Origin: Clostridia bacterium | Lineage (GTDB): Bacteria; Bacillota_A; Clostridia; Christensenellales; Aristaeellaceae | DNA: 64,000 nucleotides | Direction: 5' to 3' | Assembly: GCA_017525805.1 (NCBI GenBank) | Contig: JAFXSH010000060.1 | Location: 4,683 to 68,682, forward strand | Shown here: positions 18,156-27,276 of the stretch, one piece after another | Numbering within the stretch: the first letter of the stretch is position 1 | Layout of the letters: every line of letters begins with the position of its first letter | Notes under the pieces: model-generated | What the model saw: the letters and a program-made list of their open reading frames with translations, nothing else | Database searches by the model: none | Told to the model about the DNA's origin: nothing | Translations under genes and position numbers: made by a program

Positions 18156-18730
18156 TGGGACAGATCACCGTTGAAAAAAACGTGGGCGGCATTGAGGGCC
18201 TGTGCGTGATCACGCCTGCCGTGCACGGTGACAGCCGGGGCTATTTCATGGAAACCTATTCCCAGCGGGATATGGAAGAAGCGGGCATCCATATCACCTT
18301 CGTGCAGGATAACCAGAGCATGAGCACCCGGGGCGTGCTGCGGGGCCTCCATTTTCAGAAGCAGTATGCCCAGACCAAGCTGGTGCGGGTCATCCAGGGC
18401 AGCGTATTCGACGTGGCGGTGGATATTCGGCCCGGTTCCGCAACCTTTGGGAAATGGCACGGCACCATTCTCACGCCGGAAAACCGGCGGCAATTCCTGA
18501 TTCCCAAAGGATTCGCCCACGGCTTCCTGGTGCTGTCGGACACAGCGGCCTTTTGCTACAAGTGCGATGATTTCTATCATCCGGGCGACGAGGGCGGGTT
18601 GGCTTGGAACGACCCGGACATCGGGATCGTGTGGCCTCACGTTGAGGGAGAATGCCTCGCCGACGGCACTCCCCTGAACCTGAGCGAAAAAGACAAGAAA
18701 TGGCCGGGTATCCGTTCTCTTTCTGTATGA
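18155..18730 (+). CDS. rmlC: dTDP-4-dehydrorhamnose 3,5-epimerase
   Basis: The start shares one base with the rmlD stop. The 191-residue cupin protein has DSRGYFMETY, QDNQSMSTRGVLRGLHFQ with the catalytic His, IRPGSATFG and FLIPKGFAHGFLVLS. It epimerises the 4-keto sugar at C3 and C5 before RmlD reduces it. It completes the rhamnose pathway in this operon. A short GC hairpin without a T tract (18,732-18,750) follows. Confidence 0.96.
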   Translation: MGQITVEKNVGGIEGLCVITPAVHGDSRGYFMETYSQRDMEEAGIHITFVQDNQSMSTRGVLRGLHFQKQYAQTKLVRVIQGSVFDVAVDIRPGSATFGKWHGTILTPENRRQFLIPKGFAHGFLVLSDTAAFCYKCDDFYHPGDEGGLAWNDPDIGIVWPHVEGECLADGTPLNLSEKDKKWPGIRSLSV

Positions 18731-18780
18731 TCCTTCCCGTCCGGAAGGAACCGTGACAACGAATGAGATGAGGGATTCAA

Positions 18781-19299
18781 ATGTTTCATTTTGTAAAAAG
18801 ACTGTTTTACCACATCAACAGTCGGAAAGATCCCGTCGGGTACGCCCGAAAGCTCGGCGTGAAGGTAGGCGAAAGATGCAGTTTCACGTCCTTTCCGGAT
18901 TTTGGCTCTGAACCGTACCTGATCGAGCTTGGCAACCATGTCCGTACGAGCAGCGACGTGGCTTTCGTCACCCACGACGGCGCGACTTGGGTTTTCCGGG
19001 AAGAAGAAAAGTATAAAAAAGTCATCCGGTACGGCAAGATCACGGTCAGGGATAATTGCTTCCTGGGCATGCGCTGCATCATCCTGCCTGGCGTAACGAT
19101 CGGTGAAAACAGCATTGTCGCCGCGGGCGCCGTTGTGACAAAAGACGTTCCTGCCGGCAGCATCGTGGCGGGCGTACCGGCAAAGGTGGTTTCAAAAACC
19201 GACGATTTCGCGGAAAAATGCCTGCGGGAAAACCCGGACTACGATTACGATCTGTTTAAGAAGAGTAAGAAGGAAGCCCTGCTGAAGCTTTTTGGCTGA
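18781..19299 (+). CDS. Left-handed beta-helix acyltransferase (maltose/galactoside acetyltransferase-like)
   Basis: ATG 18781, 172 residues. The middle and C-terminal parts show hexapeptide repeats (ITVRDNCFLG, IILPGVTIGENSIVAAGAVVTKDVPAG) and the typical end IVAGVPAKVV. The conserved His of these acetyl-CoA-dependent O-acetyltransferases may be that in FVTHDG. It would O-acetylate a sugar of the repeat unit in the cytoplasm. It follows rmlC by 50 nt and probably belongs to the same operon. Confidence 0.85.
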   Translation: MFHFVKRLFYHINSRKDPVGYARKLGVKVGERCSFTSFPDFGSEPYLIELGNHVRTSSDVAFVTHDGATWVFREEEKYKKVIRYGKITVRDNCFLGMRCIILPGVTIGENSIVAAGAVVTKDVPAGSIVAGVPAKVVSKTDDFAEKCLRENPDYDYDLFKKSKKEALLKLFG

Positions 19300-19325
19300 C
19301 CCTCGGAAAGGACTGGAAGCAGGGT

Positions 19326-19776
19326 ATGATATTGAAAAGCGGGCGGCGGGAAGGACAGCAAAGGATATATTTTTGTATGAAGATAACAGAGAAGGTAATT
19401 GACAGAACAAAAAAATCCCTGTCCTGGCAGATATTCTTATTTCTGCTTTGCTTTCTGTTCTTTCAGCGGTCAGCCTGACTGTTTTCCGTTATCTGCGAAG
19501 CTAAGGGGACGCCTCCTCCTATTATGCGGCGACGCCGCTGATTTACGGATACACGGTCTGCGCAGTATCACAGTGCAAGGAAACGGTTTTGCTGACGGAC
19601 GCGCCTTCCGAGCGCAAACAGCCCAAGCGGGTGTGGAATAGCGCGGCGCAGCTTGCGGCAAATTTCAAAGTGTCCTTAAAAGGGACGCTTTCGAGAAAAC
19701 GTCGCGGACGCTGAAAAAACTGATTCGCAAGGCCTTAGAAGCTATTCTGCGACATCTGGATGACAATAAGGAGTAA
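19326..19776 (+). pseudogene. Possible degraded gene between the acetyltransferase and the GT2 gene
   Basis: This gap of about 540 nt has no intact gene. One frame opens at 19326 (or 19377) and encodes a basic start and a membrane-like segment (WQIFLFLLCFLFFQ), then stops at about 19478. Other frames continue with protein-like stretches, one ending at TAA 19774-19776 with a helix-like Lys/Leu-rich tail. The pattern suggests a gene broken by frameshifts, but I cannot name its family. An 80-codon frame at 19399-19641 looks like chance. Confidence 0.3.
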
Positions 19777-19836
19777 CGGTTCCCTGTCCTCTGATTTGTC
19801 CGTTCCTGCAGCAAGATAAGAAAGGAAGGAAAAAAG

Positions 19837-20880
19837 ATGTTTAGCGTGATCGTGCCCGTTTATAAGGTGGAAAAATACCTGCGGCGCTGTGTGGACAGCA
19901 TTCTGGCTCAGACCTATACGGATTTTGAAGTGATCCTGGTCGATGACGGTTCGCCGGATGAATGTCCCCGGATCTGCGATGAATACGAGCGCCTTGATCC
20001 CCGCGTGCGGGTGATCCACAAACCCAATGGCGGCTTGATTTCCGCGCGGAACGCGGGGATTATGGCCAGCAAGGGAGATTATGTGTTTTATGTGGACAGC
20101 GACGACTGGGCCAAGGAAAACATGCTGCAATTCGTTCATGATATCCTGTCTCAATCTCCCGTACCGCTGGATATGGTGCTCTTCGCGGCCCACAACGTAT
20201 ATGAGGACCATATGGATGAAACCTTCAACGATGTTCCGGAAGGATACTACGACAGGAAACGACTGGAGAAAGAAATTTTTCCTCAACTGATCGTTGATCT
20301 GAAAAAGGGGTACTACGGGGGAGGCATTCAGGCTCACACCTGGGATAAGGCATGCAAACGGGAATTGCAGGTCAAATGCTATACCCGGGATGAAAGGATA
20401 CGCGCTTTCACCGATGTGCCCATGGTTTTTGAATGCATGCTGAACTGCCGGAATATATACATATGCAACGAGCACTTGTACATGTATAACAGAGCCAACG
20501 AGGACTCCATCCGCGCCAAAAGCAAGGAGAACCTTTTGACAAAGAGTTTTTATTATTTGGCGTCTTATATGCAGGAGCATATGCGCGGCTTTGGGCCGTC
20601 TGTGGACAGGCAGCTCAACGAATACCCGGTCACGCTGATCATGCGGACGATCAAGTATTGCGTCATCACAGATTCCTCCCTCCGGGAAGCGGTGCGGCAT
20701 GTGAAGGAGGGGCTGCGGGAATCGGACATGCTGTCGCTGATTTCCACAAAAGGCCTGCCCCGCAGTCCCCAGCTTGTGATTTCGCTGCTTAAAAAGGGTC
20801 TGTATACGCCCGCTGTGCTGCTGTGCGCCGCCAAGCTCAAACAAAAGGCGCTGCAGAATAAAAGCCGTTCCGCTTCATAG
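19837..20880 (+). CDS. GT2-family glycosyltransferase
   Basis: ATG 19837 follows GAAAGGAAGGAAAAAAG. The 347-residue protein begins with the GT-A signature SVIVPVYKVEKYLRRC and has VDDGSPD, a SARNAG turn and the metal-binding YVDSDDW. It adds a sugar to the lipid-linked repeat unit on the inner membrane face. The C-terminal half is variable, as is usual, and the substrate cannot be predicted. A 540-nt degraded stretch separates it from the genes before it. Confidence 0.9.
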   Translation: MFSVIVPVYKVEKYLRRCVDSILAQTYTDFEVILVDDGSPDECPRICDEYERLDPRVRVIHKPNGGLISARNAGIMASKGDYVFYVDSDDWAKENMLQFVHDILSQSPVPLDMVLFAAHNVYEDHMDETFNDVPEGYYDRKRLEKEIFPQLIVDLKKGYYGGGIQAHTWDKACKRELQVKCYTRDERIRAFTDVPMVFECMLNCRNIYICNEHLYMYNRANEDSIRAKSKENLLTKSFYYLASYMQEHMRGFGPSVDRQLNEYPVTLIMRTIKYCVITDSSLREAVRHVKEGLRESDMLSLISTKGLPRSPQLVISLLKKGLYTPAVLLCAAKLKQKALQNKSRSAS

Positions 20881-20999
20881 GAGTCCTCCTCAAAAACATT
20901 GAATCCTCGAACGGCTTTCCCAACAGCCGGGCAGCCCGGAATGATTGCGAAAGGGACGGAGGTGTCGCCGCTATCGCCAAGAAACATTCTGCCGCTCCC

Positions 21000-22313
21000 A
21001 TGCGGCTGCTTCTCTGGTGCTGCTTTGGCATCTATCTTTTTGCTGTCCTCTGGTATACCGTGCTGAGGCGAAGCGCAGGGTATTATCCTGGCAGATACGA
21101 ATTCCTCTGGTCTTATCATCTGTGGTTTGCGGGCGAATGGGAATATGGGAAAGCGATCCTCGCCAACATTGTCATGTTCATCCCCTTTGGCTTTCTGATG
21201 ACGGCATTGAGGGAAGGTACGGGGGGAAAAAAGAGGCTCCTTTGGGTTCTCCTGATGTCTCTGGCTTTTTCTCTCCTTATTGAGACGATGCAGTTTGCGC
21301 TGATGCGGGGAAGCTTTGAATTCGACGACCTTTGCAATAACGTGTCCGGCGCCTTTCTCGGCGCGCTGCTGTTCCGACTGAGCAAGCGGCTTCTGTCAGA
21401 AAAGATATTGCATGTGCTGCTGTGCGGGGCCGGAGCGGGGGTCGTGCTGTTGTGTTTTGCCTTGTTTGTTTTTGGGAACCGTTCGGAAAGCGGCTCGCTT
21501 TTGCCGCTGTCCCGGGCCATGTGTTTTCAGATTGAAGAAGCATCCTTGGCAAATGACAGGCTGGAAATCAGCGGCGTTTGTTTTTGGTATAGCCAGAATA
21601 CCGCAGATTACACAATTATTCTTCAATCCGCGCAGACGAAAAAACGGTACGCACTGCATACCGAATGCGGCCTCCCGCGCCCAGATGTGGCTGCCTACTT
21701 TAATCGGGACGATCTGAAAGCCGGTTTTCACGCAACCGTTCAAGACGTTGACATGGGCGAAGAATATGAAATCATTCTCGATTTTGGCTTTTTTCGGGCC
21801 ATCTCCACAGGCGTCTATCTGTCGATTGAACAGGATACCGCCGATGCTTCAGCACGGCAGGCAAGCGTCAATATCCATTATGTTTCCAAAGATGTGCTCC
21901 TTCCGCTGGAAGCAGAGGGAACTGATCTGGATAGCATCATAAAAAAGGGAATTTTGCTGGTTTATAATCCGGAATATCATGTATACGTCTATTCCCGTGA
22001 AGGAAGCCTGTACTGGATCGCTGATAAAGGCTTCTATTTTGAAGAGGATGGTTCAACTTGTCTGGTCGTGGTGCTTTGGACGACGGAAACGGAGAAGCTT
22101 TCGGAGAAAAGCCTTGCGGAGGGAAAACGATTTGATTCCTTCGGAGTGTTTTTTGAGAGAAACGAATTACAGGGTGACTTCGGGCGCTATCGGGTCTGCG
22201 CTTGGGAAATGCCTGTGAATTACCCCATCATCGCAATCAGGACGGGGCATTATAACAAAGGATGGATATGGCAGGAATTATTCAGACCGGTATTTGACTT
22301 TACGGCCCAATAG
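21000..22313 (+). CDS. VanZ-like membrane protein with large C-terminal extracytoplasmic domain
   Basis: The first ATG in frame is 21000, without a good ribosome site; a GGAGG at about 20958 suggests that the true start may be a rare codon upstream. The first 155 residues are VanZ-like: membrane segments with ANIVMFIPFGFLM, SLLIETMQFAL and FEFDDLCNNVSGAFLGALL. After another membrane segment (about 137-159) comes a domain of about 270 residues that I cannot assign, predicted outside the membrane. It is about twice the usual VanZ length. It ends the polysaccharide locus, 11 nt from the convergent nnrD. Confidence 0.7.
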   Translation: MRLLLWCCFGIYLFAVLWYTVLRRSAGYYPGRYEFLWSYHLWFAGEWEYGKAILANIVMFIPFGFLMTALREGTGGKKRLLWVLLMSLAFSLLIETMQFALMRGSFEFDDLCNNVSGAFLGALLFRLSKRLLSEKILHVLLCGAGAGVVLLCFALFVFGNRSESGSLLPLSRAMCFQIEEASLANDRLEISGVCFWYSQNTADYTIILQSAQTKKRYALHTECGLPRPDVAAYFNRDDLKAGFHATVQDVDMGEEYEIILDFGFFRAISTGVYLSIEQDTADASARQASVNIHYVSKDVLLPLEAEGTDLDSIIKKGILLVYNPEYHVYVYSREGSLYWIADKGFYFEEDGSTCLVVVLWTTETEKLSEKSLAEGKRFDSFGVFFERNELQGDFGRYRVCAWEMPVNYPIIAIRTGHYNKGWIWQELFRPVFDFTAQ

Positions 22314-22323
22314 CCGCGTACCA

Positions 22324-23955
22324 TCATGGGCGAATATCGCATTCTCCCCGGCCCATTCGCTCCGCTTCGTGGAGGCAGGCGATCAATTGGCCGGTGGTCA
22401 GCTCCCGCTGGCCATATTTTTTTTCGCCCACCAGCCCCGCCGCCCCGTGCCACAGGCAGGCCAGGGCCACGTTGTGGATGGAAAAGGGGAGAGGTGAACG
22501 GGTTTCTTCGTCATAATCCCACAGCAGCGAAGCCAGGATGCCCGTCAGGGCGTCCCCGCTGCCGCCCTTGGCCAGGGCGGGGGAGCCCACAGTGTTGAGC
22601 CTGAATTCCGGGCCGTCTTCGTCAATTTTGCAGATCACGGTCACGTCGCTTTTCAGCGCGGCGGTGCAATCGTATTGCTTCGCTAAGGCCTGGGCGGCGG
22701 CGAAACGGTCGGCCAGAATTTCTTCCGCGGTTTTGCCCAGCAGCCGCGCCGCCTCGCCGGGGTGGGGGATGATCACGGCGTTTTTTCCCAACCGCATGGG
22801 ATGCTTTGCCAGCAGGTTCAGGGCGTCCGCGTCCCAGACAGAAGGCTTTTCCGGGTTCCACAGCTTTAAAATGTTCTGCCAGACTTCCTCGCTTTGACCC
22901 AAGCCGCAGCCCAAGGCAAGCACGTCATGGGCGGGGGGATTCTTCACCGCTTCCCCGATTTCCATACACATGGCGTTGGGAACCAGCGTCTGCAAAATGG
23001 GCATAATACCCTGTTCGCAGGCTACGGTGGTCAGCCCCGCCCCGGCGGTGACGGCGGCTTGGGCGCACATGGCGGCGGCCCCGGCCATGCCCATTTTCCC
23101 GGCGTAGATCAGCACCCGGCCGTTATGGCCCTTATGGGCGTTTACTGCCCGACGGGTCAGGAAACGCAGGGCGGAGGGCGCGAGCGTTTCGCAGCGCAGC
23201 TCCGGATCGTCCAGCAGCAGCAAATCGCTGTTCCAGGGCATCATATCCCATAGCCCAATGTCCGCCACCACGATTTTTCCCACGGCTTCCCGATCCTTCG
23301 TCAGGTACAGGCCGGGCTTGGGGGCGTTGAAGGTCACGGTCACGTCGGCGTGAACATAGGGCCACTCCGCTTCCCCGGTTTTCCCGTTGACGCCGCTGGG
23401 AATGTCCACCGCGATGACGGGGGGCATATGGGCTATGCCCAAATGAAAATCGTGGTACGGGGCAAGCGCCATGCGGGCCAGGAGAGGACTGTCGATCCGT
23501 CCCCGGAAGCCCGTGCCCAGCAGGGCGTCCACATAACCGTCAAAGGGCTGGTTCGGGCTTTCCCCGTCAAAGGGCAGTTCTTCCTCCGCCATTTCACCCA
23601 GATTCAGAATTTCAACGAATGGAAGAAGCCGAAGCCATTGCAGATTCGTTTGCGCGTCCTGGGTTTTCGGCTCCCCATACAGCCATACGGTGGGCTGCCC
23701 GCCCCGCATGCTGAACAGCCGTGCGGCCGCTAATCCGTCTCCGCCGTTGTTGCCCGTGCCGCAGAGGAATAAAACCCGCTTTTCCGCACAGCTTCCGCCT
23801 AAGAGTTTTTCCAGTTCATCCACTACAGCCAGAGCGGCGTGCTCCATGAGCAAAAGGCTGGACACGCCCAAAGAAAAGGCTTTCTGCTCCGTGCGGCGCA
23901 TGTCCTCCGGCGTGAGCACAGGATAGGAATCCATGATAGAATCGTCATACAGCAT
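22324..23955 (-). CDS. nnrD: Bifunctional NAD(P)H-hydrate epimerase / ADP-dependent dehydratase
   Basis: ATG 23955 has TTGGAG at spacing about 9. The 543-residue protein fuses an N-terminal YjeF_N epimerase domain (about 1-220; LCGTGNNGGDGLAAARL) to a C-terminal carbohydrate-kinase-like dehydratase domain (about 235-530; NAHKGHNGRVLIYAG, then NTVGSPALAKGGSGDALTGI with the catalytic Asp). It repairs hydrated NADH and NADPH. acpS lies just upstream on the same strand, a common pairing, with repeat A between them. Confidence 0.95.
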   Translation of the reverse strand: MLYDDSIMDSYPVLTPEDMRRTEQKAFSLGVSSLLLMEHAALAVVDELEKLLGGSCAEKRVLFLCGTGNNGGDGLAAARLFSMRGGQPTVWLYGEPKTQDAQTNLQWLRLLPFVEILNLGEMAEEELPFDGESPNQPFDGYVDALLGTGFRGRIDSPLLARMALAPYHDFHLGIAHMPPVIAVDIPSGVNGKTGEAEWPYVHADVTVTFNAPKPGLYLTKDREAVGKIVVADIGLWDMMPWNSDLLLLDDPELRCETLAPSALRFLTRRAVNAHKGHNGRVLIYAGKMGMAGAAAMCAQAAVTAGAGLTTVACEQGIMPILQTLVPNAMCMEIGEAVKNPPAHDVLALGCGLGQSEEVWQNILKLWNPEKPSVWDADALNLLAKHPMRLGKNAVIIPHPGEAARLLGKTAEEILADRFAAAQALAKQYDCTAALKSDVTVICKIDEDGPEFRLNTVGSPALAKGGSGDALTGILASLLWDYDEETRSPLPFSIHNVALACLWHGAAGLVGEKKYGQRELTTGQLIACLHEAERMGRGECDIRP

Positions 23956-24022
23956 GCAGTTTTCTCCAATCGTTCTTCTCCTGAAACAGTATAAGCATGT
24001 ATCACCTTACAGCTGTCCCTGT

Positions 24023-24090
24023 GGCTTTCTTGGAAGGGGTGCAGGGGGAACCGTTCTTTGGCCTCCAAAGAACGGTTCCCCCTGCAAAAA
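24023..24090. repeat. Repeat A, copy 1: 21-bp perfect palindrome
   Basis: Arms at 24041-24061 and 24065-24085 match perfectly over 21 bp, with a 3-nt loop. The flank GGCTTTCTTGGAAGG (from 24023) is shared with copy 2 at 36,938. It lies between acpS and nnrD. The A run follows the hairpin on the + strand, so on the - strand the hairpin lacks a trailing U tract and is not a canonical terminator for acpS. Confidence 0.85.
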
Positions 24091-24099
24091 ATTCAGGCT

Positions 24100-24477
24100 T
24101 CAGTCCTTCCGTTCCGCCGCGCACACGGCAGCGGCCATGCCGCCGTCGTGGGTGATCGACAGGAAAAAGGAGGAAACGCGCTTATCCTCCGCTAAACGGG
24201 CATATTCTCCCTGCAAGATATAGGAGGGCTTGCCGTACCTGTCGTGGGTGACGCCGATCGAGCCCAAATCAGCGGTAACGATGCCGCAGCCCAGGGCTTT
24301 TACCAGGGCTTCCTTGGCGGCGTAAATGCCCGCCATGGTCTGGGCCGCGCCCTTGCCTTTTCCGTGGATATACGCCTGCTCTTCCGGGCTGAAATACCGG
24401 GAGAGGAAGCGTTCGTCCTCCAGGAGCTTTTCCATGCGCGCGATCTCGCACAGGTCGATGCCGATGCCCGAGATCAT
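24100..24477 (-). CDS. acpS: Holo-[acyl-carrier-protein] synthase
   Basis: The ATG at 24477 overlaps the stop of the upstream P1 peptidase gene (ATGA); the longer frame upstream is not used. The 125-residue protein begins ISGIGIDLCEIARM, with the conserved Asp of the Mg site, and has AAKEALVKALG with the second metal ligand Glu. It transfers 4'-phosphopantetheine from CoA to acyl carrier protein. Length and motifs are typical. Confidence 0.95.
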   Translation of the reverse strand: MISGIGIDLCEIARMEKLLEDERFLSRYFSPEEQAYIHGKGKGAAQTMAGIYAAKEALVKALGCGIVTADLGSIGVTHDRYGKPSYILQGEYARLAEDKRVSSFFLSITHDGGMAAAVCAAERKD

Positions 24478-25427
24478 AGCTTGGTATACAGCAGGGCGTT
24501 GGCGATGGCCCGCGCCGTCACTTCGGCTGCCGCTGCGCACAGCTTCACAAAATTCACTTCCGCGTCGGTCCGGCCCGTGGCCAGGGCGAACAGGGTGTCG
24601 CCGTCCATCTGGGTATGCACGGGACGGATGGTGCGGGCCAGGCCGTCGTGGCTTACGTCGGCCAGCCGGTTCGCCTGTTCCTTGCTCAGCTTGCAGTCCA
24701 CGGCCACCACGCCGATGGTGGTGTTGCTGCCGGGAGCGGGAATACGGATCTGCTGGGGCACGGGGGCGTGGCCGTAGAGCAAGCCCTCCGCCAAAACACC
24801 CGTGCCGTCCGGCATATGGGCGCAGCCCAGCACTTCTCCAGTCTCCGGGTGGTACACGTCGCCCACGGCGTTCACCGCTACCACCGCGCCCACCGTCACG
24901 CCCTCGGGGAGCGTGATGGAGGCGGAGCCGATGCCGCTGTCCTGGGGAACGGATCCGGGCACCAATTTTCCCACGGTGGCCCCGGTACCCGCGCCGAATT
25001 TACCCTGCTGCATGCCCTTCTGGGCGTTCATGCAGGCGGAACGGCCCATGGCCGCGTCGGGGCGGATGTGGGGATCGCCCACGTTCAGGTCAAACAGCAC
25101 GGCGGCGGGCACGATGGGAATATGGGCCATGCCCATATCCATGCCGCAGTCCATCTGCTCTAAATAGCGCATCACGCCGCCCGCCGCGTCCAGGCCGAAG
25201 GCGCTGCCGCCGGAGAGCACGATGGCGTTCACGTTTTCCACCAGGTTGCCGGGGCGCAGCAGGTCGGTTTCCCGGGTGCCGGGGGCCGCGCCGCGCACGC
25301 TCACGCCGCCAATGGCCCCTTCCTTGCGGCACAGCACCACAGTCACGCCCGTTTTGCCGCTGACGCTCTGGGCCTGGCCCACCCGGATGCCGTGCACCCG
25401 GGTAATATCGCCGGGATAGGGATTCAT
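24474..25427 (-). CDS. P1-family (DmpA/S58) peptidase
   Basis: ATG 25427 follows GAGGTGATT. The 317-residue protein has the S58 features: N-terminal TRVHGIRVGQ, the IVLSGGSAFGLDAA glycine turn, GKLVPGSVPQDSGIGSAS, and GSNTTIGVVAVDCKL, where DmpA-type proteins cleave themselves before a Ser or Thr nucleophile (Thr here). These enzymes are aminopeptidases or amidases of the Ntn-like class. The stop overlaps the acpS start. Confidence 0.9.
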   Translation of the reverse strand: MNPYPGDITRVHGIRVGQAQSVSGKTGVTVVLCRKEGAIGGVSVRGAAPGTRETDLLRPGNLVENVNAIVLSGGSAFGLDAAGGVMRYLEQMDCGMDMGMAHIPIVPAAVLFDLNVGDPHIRPDAAMGRSACMNAQKGMQQGKFGAGTGATVGKLVPGSVPQDSGIGSASITLPEGVTVGAVVAVNAVGDVYHPETGEVLGCAHMPDGTGVLAEGLLYGHAPVPQQIRIPAPGSNTTIGVVAVDCKLSKEQANRLADVSHDGLARTIRPVHTQMDGDTLFALATGRTDAEVNFVKLCAAAAEVTARAIANALLYTKL

Positions 25428-25453
25428 ACAATCACCTCGCTGTATTCATGCGG

Positions 25454-25930
25454 TCAGATAAAACAGCAGCCTTCCTCAAAGTCCGCCTGCCGCTGCTCGA
25501 TCAGGCTTTTTAATTCGTTCAGCTTCTCCCGAAGCGTTTTATCGCGCAGTTTAAGGGCAGCTTTCGCCGCTTCATCGGCGTCCTCTCCGTCGTCGTCCCA
25601 ATGCACCCAGGCGTTCAGGTTTGCCGATATGTCCTCATAAAGCTGCTTGCAGAAATCCAGCATGCTCACATGAAGCTGATGCACGTCCCGGCAGGCGGGG
25701 CTTCGATCATCTTCTTCAAAGATCACATAGCAGCACCAGTAGCTGACGGTGCACACCATGCGGCCCGGCTCGCAGTAACCATGCACGGAAAACACATCCA
25801 GTGTCCGGAGCCCGTGAATGGCCTGGGTCAGCCAATCCACCGCCACGTCGGTGACATAGCTCAAATCATAGGCCGTTTCTTTGCTGCCCAGCTGGAACAG
25901 CGCCCAGCCGTCTTCCGGTTTTCCCAACAT
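25454..25930 (-). CDS. Conserved hypothetical protein (158 aa)
   Basis: A soluble, acidic 158-residue protein with several Trp and Cys (SYWCCYVIFEEDD), a helical C-terminal half (about 105-150, rich in Lys, Leu, Glu) and the end EEGCCFI. I do not recognise a family. It lies between the DUF1905 gene (24 nt upstream) and the peptidase gene (27 nt downstream), so it is a real member of the operon by spacing and codon use. Confidence 0.6.
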   Translation of the reverse strand: MLGKPEDGWALFQLGSKETAYDLSYVTDVAVDWLTQAIHGLRTLDVFSVHGYCEPGRMVCTVSYWCCYVIFEEDDRSPACRDVHQLHVSMLDFCKQLYEDISANLNAWVHWDDDGEDADEAAKAALKLRDKTLREKLNELKSLIEQRQADFEEGCCFI

Positions 25931-25953
25931 GGACGTATCTCCTTTTGAAGCGG

Positions 25954-26256
25954 TCAGCGCGGGGAGACTGTGACGCGCACGATGTCCCCCGGCTGTTTTT
26001 TGATGGTCTGACGGATGGATTTCAGCACGCCGAGGATGTAACAGATTTCGCCCGTCTCGTCCCTGACGCCCATGTTCACGATGCTGCCCTCATAGGGGAC
26101 GCCGTCGAAGGTGGCGTGCACCTTCACCCGGCCCTTGCCGAATTCCTCCCGGATGTTCCAGGGAAAAACGATGTAAGCGCCGCCCTTGTCCGGCACGTCG
26201 CAGAGCACGGCGTCAAAGACGTAAATTCCATTTTCGTCCCGCTGCTTCATGTTCAC
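25954..26256 (-). CDS. DUF1905 domain protein
   Basis: A 100-residue protein, ATG overlapping the trpS stop by 4 nt. It fits DUF1905 over its whole length: FDAVLCDVPDKGGAYIVFP, EEFGKGRVKVHATFDGVPY, and the end IRQTIKKQPGDIVRVTV. These small beta-barrel proteins have no settled role. It is translationally coupled to trpS. Confidence 0.85.
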   Translation of the reverse strand: MNMKQRDENGIYVFDAVLCDVPDKGGAYIVFPWNIREEFGKGRVKVHATFDGVPYEGSIVNMGVRDETGEICYILGVLKSIRQTIKKQPGDIVRVTVSPR

Positions 26257-27254
26257 GGCTGGTACAAACCGACCTTTTTGTAAACCTTCCGCAGGGTCTT
26301 CTGGGCCAGATACGCCGCGCGCTCGGCGTTGCGCTTGAGCATGGCGGCCATGCCGTCCTTATCGGCGATGATGGCGTTGTAGCGCTCCTGGATGGGGGAG
26401 AGCTCGGCGATGACCGCTTCGGACACCGCTTCTTTCAGCGCGCCGTAGCCTAAGCCGGACAGGGAAGCAACCGTTTCCTCCATGCTCTGCTTTCTGAGCA
26501 CGGACAGGATGGTGAGCAGGTTGGAAACGCCGGGCTTGGTTTCCGGGTCGTAGCGAATTTCGCCGTCGCTGTCGGTGACGGCGCGCTTGAGCTTGCGGCG
26601 GATATCCTCGGGCTTGTCCAGCACGGCGATGAAGGTGTCCTCCGGGTCGGATTTGCTCATTTTCTTGGTGGGCTCGGCAAGGCTCATGATTTTGGCCGTG
26701 GCTTTGGGGATGTAGGGCTCGGGAATGGTGAACACGTCGCCGTAAATGCCGTTGAAGCGCTGGGCGATGTCCCGGCAGATTTCCACGTGCTGCTTCTGGT
26801 CCGCGCCCACGGGCACGATATCCGTCTGATACAGCAGGATATCGGAGGCCATGAGCACCGGATAATCGAACAGGCCCGCGTTGATATTATCGGCATGCTT
26901 GGCGGATTTATCCTTGAACTGGGTCATGCGGGAAAGCTCGCCCATGTAGGTGTAGCAGTTCAAGATCCATGCCAGCTCCGCGTGGGCGGGCACGTGGCTT
27001 TGGCAGTAGATGATATTCTTGTCCGGGTCCAGGCCGCAGGCCACGTAAATGGCCGCCAGGGACTGGGTGCGCTTGCGCAGGTCGGCGGGGTTCTGGCGCA
27101 CGGTGAGGGTGTGCAGGTCCGCCATGCAGTAGAGGCAGTCCGCATCGTCAAAAAGGGTAAAGTTCCGCAGGGCGCCGATGTAGTTGCCCAGCGTCAGATT
27201 GCCGGAGGGCTGGATGCCCGAAAATACGACCTTGCGTTTTTCCTGATTTTCCAT
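26253..27254 (-). CDS. trpS: Tryptophanyl-tRNA synthetase
   Basis: Of three in-frame ATGs (27287, 27263, 27254), the last has GAAGGGG at spacing 10 and gives the standard 333 residues starting MENQEKRKVVFSG. The class I signatures are present: SGNLTLGNYIGA (HIGH-like) and KKMSKSDPEDT (KMSKS). It charges tRNA-Trp. No T-box leader is seen; the gene lies 22 nt after the BMP-type binding-protein gene and is probably read from the same transcript. Confidence 0.96.
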   Translation of the reverse strand: MENQEKRKVVFSGIQPSGNLTLGNYIGALRNFTLFDDADCLYCMADLHTLTVRQNPADLRKRTQSLAAIYVACGLDPDKNIIYCQSHVPAHAELAWILNCYTYMGELSRMTQFKDKSAKHADNINAGLFDYPVLMASDILLYQTDIVPVGADQKQHVEICRDIAQRFNGIYGDVFTIPEPYIPKATAKIMSLAEPTKKMSKSDPEDTFIAVLDKPEDIRRKLKRAVTDSDGEIRYDPETKPGVSNLLTILSVLRKQSMEETVASLSGLGYGALKEAVSEAVIAELSPIQERYNAIIADKDGMAAMLKRNAERAAYLAQKTLRKVYKKVGLYQP

Positions 27255-27276
27255 GATGATCATACCCCTTCTTTTT

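Noticed and set aside
19399..19641. 80-codon frame in the degraded stretch
   Set aside because: No ribosome site and a Cys/Arg-rich product; the neighbouring frames look more like gene remains.
24041..24085. Repeat A copy 1 as the acpS terminator
   Set aside because: On the - strand the hairpin is not followed by T residues; the A/T run is on the other side.
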